Origin: Sipunculus nudus
Taxonomy: Eukaryota > Annelida > Sipuncula > Golfingiida > Sipunculidae
Reading direction: 5' to 3'
Assembly: GCA_026874595.1 (NCBI GenBank)
Contig: CM049313.1
Location: 22,617,008-22,681,007, forward strand
DNA length: 64,000 nucleotides
Of the stretch, positions 59,549-64,000 are shown piece by piece (position 1 is the first letter of the stretch; each line of letters begins with the position of its first letter). The notes below the pieces were generated by a model. That model saw only the letters and a program-made list of their open reading frames with translations, searched no databases and had not been told where the DNA came from. The translations under genes were made by a program, and so were the position numbers.

Positions 59549-59637
59549 CTTTAGAAACTGCCCTGGGAAACAAACATGAAATATTAGGATCCTTATGCTG
59601 TTCCGCGAGACGTTCTGACCTTGAAAATGCTGTATCC

Positions 59638-60523
59638 TAGTGGTGGGCCGATCATCGAGTTTTATCGAAAGTCAGTCGGTTTGCTGCCACTTTCAAGCGC
59701 TCGATTACCAAAGGCAACTATCGATTACATCATAATAATGATTGTTTTCTTTCCAGAATACCTTTATGTTATAGGCAAAAATGATTCTTTCATTTTTACC
59801 ACATTCCGCGCTTCATATAATGAGTCTGTATCCTAGAATAACTTTCGTATGTAACTGAATATGACACGGTAGATGCGAGAACGGAGGACTTATTAAACTT
59901 ATTATCTGTGAACTCGCAAGGAGCTGCAGAATTAGCGGAGAGTTTTCTAACGAAATGTACATTGCAAAATATGGGCGGGAAGGTGTTAAAATACTCAATA
60001 AATTCTCCAGGTCTATGCCAATTTTGCGAGATTCTCTTAAAAATAATCTATTCAACAGATGGCAGGTGCCACTGTTTAGGCCGTCCTTAAAAAATTCTTT
60101 GTCGGGGCTAATCCGGCCGGTCGAGTATTTGGATTTCAGCTGGAATTTTTTGGCCTAGTCTGCACCAAGTGCACCTGAGCCCGTAAAATCTGCCTTCATG
60201 TGCTAGAAAAACAGCCCCTTTATAGGCCTAACATTCTTAGATGCTCTTAAATTCCTTTATAAAAAAAAAATATTACCCGACATTGCCGATCGTTTAATTT
60301 GGTCCTTAAAACTGGTCTGATTGTGTCTTTATACGGGGAAGGATCTTTACACTTGTGCGCGAGAGGAGAATACCAGTCGGGGAAACGCAGGTACAGTTTC
60401 ACAGATAATTGCATATTTCTTTGATAATTGCATATATTTGTCTGAACCGATTAATAATCGATCATCAGTCGGTTTGCTCAAACCGATGATCGATTATGAA
60501 AAAGGAACCGACTCCCACCACTA
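59638..60523. mobile_element. 886-bp non-autonomous hAT-type insertion
   Basis: The ends are TAGTGGTGGG and CCCACCACTA, a 10-bp terminal inverted repeat, flanked by a perfect 8-bp duplication CTGTATCC at 59630-59637 and 60524-60531. An 8-bp duplication and such ends are the hAT signature. Removing the insert restores a continuous minus-strand frame of the retrotransposon (SDSYNDSPVQDT joining to FSRSERLAEQHKDPNI). Subterminal CGAT-rich motifs (CGATCATCG, CGATGATCGATTA) repeat at both sides. No transposase. Confidence 0.9.
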
Positions 60524-61094
60524 CTGTATCCTGTACCGGCGAGTCGTTATACGAGTCACTAGTGACACCAAGAGTGTTATTATCTGGACCATTATCAGGA
60601 TGTGTGTTTTTCTTGGCCATAGATCTAGTTACAGCACATGAATGATACAAACCAGGAATTTACTGATTTTCAGAATCAGTGTCCTGATCAAGTGACGGCT
60701 TTTCTGTCACTATTGGTACAGGCTGTACTATGTCACCTGCAACATCTAGTAGCAACTGAATTCTCTTAAAGGGTAAAGTAGTTCTTATTCCCACAGTAAT
60801 ATTCCCAGAAATCAAATCGGACTTTAGATGTACACTGTGAAGCGGAGCTGAAGTGTGCTTGTCTGAAAACACACCATTAACATGTGCATGGTCACCAGTA
60901 AAAGACCTATTATAAAATGACAAAGTGTTTGCATATATGAGAGGTTGGCCTGAACCAGTGTCCCTCAAAATTCTATTAGGGGTAGAATATGAAAAATCAC
61001 TTAAAAATGATACAAAACCATCATGTATGAATGGCTCAAATAACTCCATTTCAGAGTCAGGAGAGGAATCTACTACCTCAATTTTATCAAACAA
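60524..61094 (-). pseudogene. Gmr1-like protease and VTRS linker
   Basis: Minus strand 61094-60660: NRILRDTGSGQPLIYAN with the DTG protease triad, HSVHLKSDLISGNITVGIRT and FKRIQLLLDVAGDIVQPVPI, then after a stop near 60660 a linker with CAVTRSMAKKNTHPDNGP. The usual DTGA/S surroundings and the LGNDLAG-type flap are altered (LLLDVAGD). In Gmr1 elements the VTRS linker leads directly into integrase, as here. Confidence 0.75.
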
Positions 61095-61111
61095 AGAACT
61101 GACACTGTCAG

Positions 61112-62589
61112 TTATAAACTCTTTTCAGAGTCACTTAAGGAATCTACATCCTTATTACAATCAAACTCCTCATGGGAGTCAACAGAGGAATTTTCCTCAG
61201 CAGAAACAAACTTCTGTTTGTCATAAGAGGACCTGGCCTCACTTGAAATACTCTCGCAAGAGTCATAAAAGGACTTAGCCTTATTTAGAGGATACTCCTC
61301 GCAGGAGTCTTGAAAGGACCTAGCCTTATTAAATTCCTCGCAGGAATCAAATGAGGTTTTTTCCCCGCAAGCTACGGATTCTTCTTTGGAGTCAGACGGC
61401 ACGTTGGCCTTCATAGCATCAAACTCGTTTTTAGAGTCAATAAAGGAGTTGTAACCCTTATTTATATTAAAAGAGCTTGGCACTTGTACTCTGCTATGCA
61501 AAGGTTTTGAAACAAAACCAGAAGGTTTGCTCTTTGGTTTATTTGCAAGTTTCCAGCAGTCAGATATTAGATGACCTTTTTTTGCAGTAATTACAGATTT
61601 TCTTTGAAAATGACTGGTCTCTGTTTGACTCAGACACAGTGGACGTGGACTGAGGTGTAGCAATGGACTTTGTTGAACTATCAGAAAGACTAGTACTGGG
61701 TGACTGCGCCTTAAACTTCTTTTGACCATACTGATTTACATTCTTGTTTGTGAATGACTGGTTTGATTTGCTAGTAAAGGACATTTTATGTGTTAATGAA
61801 TAATCATCAGCTATTTGAGCAGCCATGTCGAGTGTTTCAGGACTTTTCTCATCAAGAAAAGTAACATCAACGTTAATGCAGCGCTTAAATTCTTCAAGCA
61901 AAACCAACTGGCTCAAATTGTCATAATCTTTTAGGATTAACCGTTTAACCTGGTCATAGTCAGCAGCGGCTTCTACGGAAAGCTCTGTATAAATTTCTGT
62001 GGCCTTGCCAGTCTATACACTTTGTAATAGCGAAGTCCAATTTTCTTAGGTATTTTTAAATTTTCAGCTACCTTCTCTAAGTGTAAGAAATATTTATCAA
62101 CCTCTTTTTCTTGAAAAGGTGGGACAAGTGTAATGTGTTTAGTAACATCAAAACTGTAAGTTGGGGCAGCATGTAGACCATGTTTTTAACTTAAGTCTTT
62201 CTAACCCAAGTCGTTTTAACTCAATTTCTTTTTCCTTTTCTAGTTTTTCTCTTTCTTCTTTGTTTTTCTTTTTCTAATTCTAACTATTTTGACCTTTCAT
62301 GTTCTTCCCTCTCTGCTCCTTGTTTTTCTAATTCTAGCTGTTTTAATGATAGCTCAAGTTGCATTTCTAACTTTTTTTTATTCTAACTGCATAGCACTTC
62401 ACTCACTTCAATTAACCCTTTGCTAACTAGATCTTGCAAGATTTTAGCAATGATATCAGGCATTCTCAAAGCTTTTTTCATACCCAGCCCTAAGTGTTGT
62501 CCCGAACGCCACAACTGATCTTTTCTCAAATGTGCAAGTTGATCAGAGTCTGGATCTTCAACAAAAGCCTCAGGTTCGAAGTCTGCCAT
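61112..62589 (-). pseudogene. Gmr1-like gag with split zinc knuckle
   Basis: Minus strand from an ATG at 62589: MADFEPEAFVEDPDSDQLAH, LWRSGQHLGLGMKKALRMPD, then a Glu/Lys-rich coil (62350-62220), WTSLLQSV, TGKATEIYTELSVEAAADYD and, after a deletion, LSQLVLLEEFKRCINVDVTF and DMAAQIADDYSLTHKM. A CCHC zinc knuckle is split by a frameshift at a T run near 61577: ICNYCKK in one frame, KGHLISDCWKL in the next. The tail (61112-61500) carries acidic repeats with SCEE, DSCE and DSHEE. It would form the virus-like core of the element; it is broken here. Confidence 0.75.
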
Positions 62590-62699
62590 GTTAAGATGTT
62601 AAAACAATAACAAAAAACCACGTAAATAAATCGTGTAAACAATGCATTGTAAACAATGTGTAGAGGTCAAGGCCTAATAAATTTTCAAAACTATTAGGC

Positions 62700-62717
62700 A
62701 TCCCGGACGACCCCGCA
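62700..62717 (-). other. Candidate primer-binding site (tRNA-Pro-like)
   Basis: The plus strand reads ATCCCGGACGACCCCGCA, matching the animal tRNA-Pro 3' end at 16 of 18 positions. It sits 6 bases inside the 5' LTR edge (62724). The tRNA comparison is from memory. Confidence 0.5.
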
Positions 62718-62723
62718 ACATTA

Positions 62724-63133
62724 TGTTACGGAACCTCATAACAACAGATTACGTTATCGTGAGCGTTATCGTGAGGAGAACAAATTTTGTTACGGAGATA
62801 AACAAAAATCAGATTTCACAACACTAGGCAGCTTGAAATGTCTAGGGGAATGAACACCGAAGTCAGTGTTTTTGGGTTTTTTTGGTTATTTCATTGCTTT
62901 ATCACCCGAAGCCCAGAACTTTCCATTCTGGAACATTCCAAAGAGCATAACAATACACGTGCGCCCACAGCGCCTGAACAGACCCGAACTGTTTAGAACA
63001 CACGCTCTGTCTCCACGTTTCACACTTCACACGCAAGTCAGAGCCCAACTCGCGCGTCTTCCATAGCAACGAACAGGGCTAGCGCCAGACACGAATCAGA
63101 ATGCCTGCGCATTATAAACAGATACATGTAACA
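62724..63133 (-). repeat. 5' LTR of the Gmr1-like element
   Basis: In plus orientation it starts TGTTACGGAACCTCATAAC and ends GATACATGTAACA, with TGTTAC/GTAACA inverted termini. It pairs with 56991-57639. Confidence 0.75.
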
Positions 63134-63137
63134 ATAA

Positions 63138-63140
<3 letters not shown>

Positions 63141-63194
<54 letters not shown>
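63141..63194. repeat. (TA)n microsatellite
   Basis: A TA tract directly beyond the 5' LTR edge. Confidence 0.95.
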
Positions 63195-63200
<6 letters not shown>

Positions 63201-64000
63201 CACATGTTTTAATTCCAATTTAAGATATAAGTTGTTCAAGATGAATAAATAAAAAGTATCATATTGGCAGGATTGTTATAGAGTAGGAAAGGGCTTATTT
63301 GTGACTTGACACATATTTAAAGGAATATTTCATTATTTAAAATCTAAATCTACTTCAGAAACGAATGAAGATCAATTTTGGGTTCAGTCTGTTCTGATAT
63401 TCACACAGAGCCTAAGAATTATTAATGGTTCATCAGACAACTAAGTATCTAATGGTAATGCAGTATATTTGTAGAGCCTAAATGTACTCTCCCAAATTAG
63501 CTCTAAATTGGTTTTTACAATGGGATCTTCAAATCATGTTTATAGATTCTGTAAATAGGACTCCCAGGTCATCTATAACGGGATGTATGTCAGGTCAGAC
63601 TTGGGATTTTCCATAGAACGTTTGTTCAATCAGATCACAGGAAAGTTAGGAAGTACACTTACAACTATGTTGTAATTGTGACCTACTTTGGGTCATCCAA
63701 TCAGGTTAAGCTTTTATGATGAAATGCAGAAATATGGATATGTATGTCTCATATGTCACATGACAGCTTTGTAACAATACTATCTGTAGTGCGCACTCTG
63801 GTTCAGAGAGTCAGAGAGATCGACCAAGTCTAGCTGGGCACTGCAGGGCCTCAGCAAAGACTGGCCCAGACTCTGTCCTGTGAATAAAGACTTCTATCAT
63901 CAAACTGGTCTTGGAATATTGTCAGCAACGTACATCAGCACATATATATATAAAATAGTCTTCGTTTTCTTTCTTTTGCTTTCTTATTCATCATAAAGTT
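63195..64000. other. No gene recognised; LTR-like segment near the edge
   Basis: Near 63860-63940, CAGACTCTGTCCTGTGAATA and AAGACTTCTATCATC resemble the poly(A)-signal part of an LTR. A similar stretch (CTCTGTGCTGTAAATACAGA) lies at 42500. No start or end could be fixed and the window ends before any internal sequence. Confidence 0.3.

Larger units (their letters stand above)
56991..63133 (-). mobile_element. Gmr1-like Ty3/gypsy retrotransposon, decayed
   Basis: Two LTRs bracket minus-strand gag, protease, integrase, reverse transcriptase and RNase H, in that order. Integrase before RT is the copia-like order known for the Gmr1 lineage of Ty3/gypsy elements. A PPT and a tRNA-Pro-like primer site lie at the expected internal edges. 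Internal deletions remove the middle of gag, the integrase zinc finger and the RT fingers; an 886-bp hAT element interrupts the protease-integrase junction. The flanks (ACTGG left, AATAA right) are not a target duplication. Stops and frameshifts are frequent. Confidence 0.8.

Overview
This window looks like intron-rich, AT-rich animal DNA, most likely from a mollusc and probably a bivalve. That assignment is inference. It rests on a repeat family ending in an AGCTCAG...CTGAGCT hairpin next to a CGGACGGACAGACAGACGG tract (a style I associate with mollusc genomes), on a Helentron, on a Gmr1-type Ty3/gypsy element and on a two-domain C-type lectin gene. No rRNA, tRNA, CRISPR or prokaryote-type operon was recognised. 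Nearly everything readable is mobile DNA in different stages of decay. The only convincing host gene is the lectin gene at 49104-52527. Two weaker host-like exons lie on the minus strand near 11.4 kb and 14.8 kb, and one on the plus strand near 32.6 kb. Layout: 1-575 is a 67-bp minisatellite. 577-3236 is a 2.66-kb repeat (family A) whose second copy is 28587-31297; it holds a short LINE reverse-transcriptase fragment between two arrays in which a GAAT-like motif recurs about every 10-11 bp. 3240-7098 is a composite block (family B) repeated at 42848-47368; it contains a tandem-module element, a 20-bp-periodic A-tract array and a reverse-strand LINE fragment. 8.4-8.9 kb is a 154-bp tandem repeat. 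9180-15500 appears bounded by inverted ends (TACACTgTAAATAA) with subterminal arrays of GTGTCTTT / AAAGACAC. A PIF/Harbinger transposase relic (16202-17076) is cut by an L1/Tx1-like LINE on the minus strand (17077-20520). 23.5-26.0 kb holds a decayed multi-exon MADF/SANT-like gene on the minus strand, and 26150-27115 a CR1-like LINE relic. 35855-42270 is a decayed autonomous Helentron: cysteine-protease-like domain, coiled region, Rep (HUH) domain, PIF1-type helicase and AP-endonuclease-like domain. The right part holds the lectin gene, small DNA transposons including a 174-bp MITE with TAA target duplications, and a minus-strand Gmr1-like LTR retrotransposon (56991-63133) with integrase upstream of reverse transcriptase, split by an 886-bp hAT-type insertion with a perfect 8-bp target duplication. 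How the parts relate: the Helentron and the tandem-module elements may be an autonomous/non-autonomous pair, and the Harbinger transposase relic, the MADF-like gene and the TAA-flanked MITE may be remains of one transposon system. Both are inferences to be tested. All coordinates were read by eye, so boundaries may be off by a few bases, and by tens of bases for degenerate repeats.
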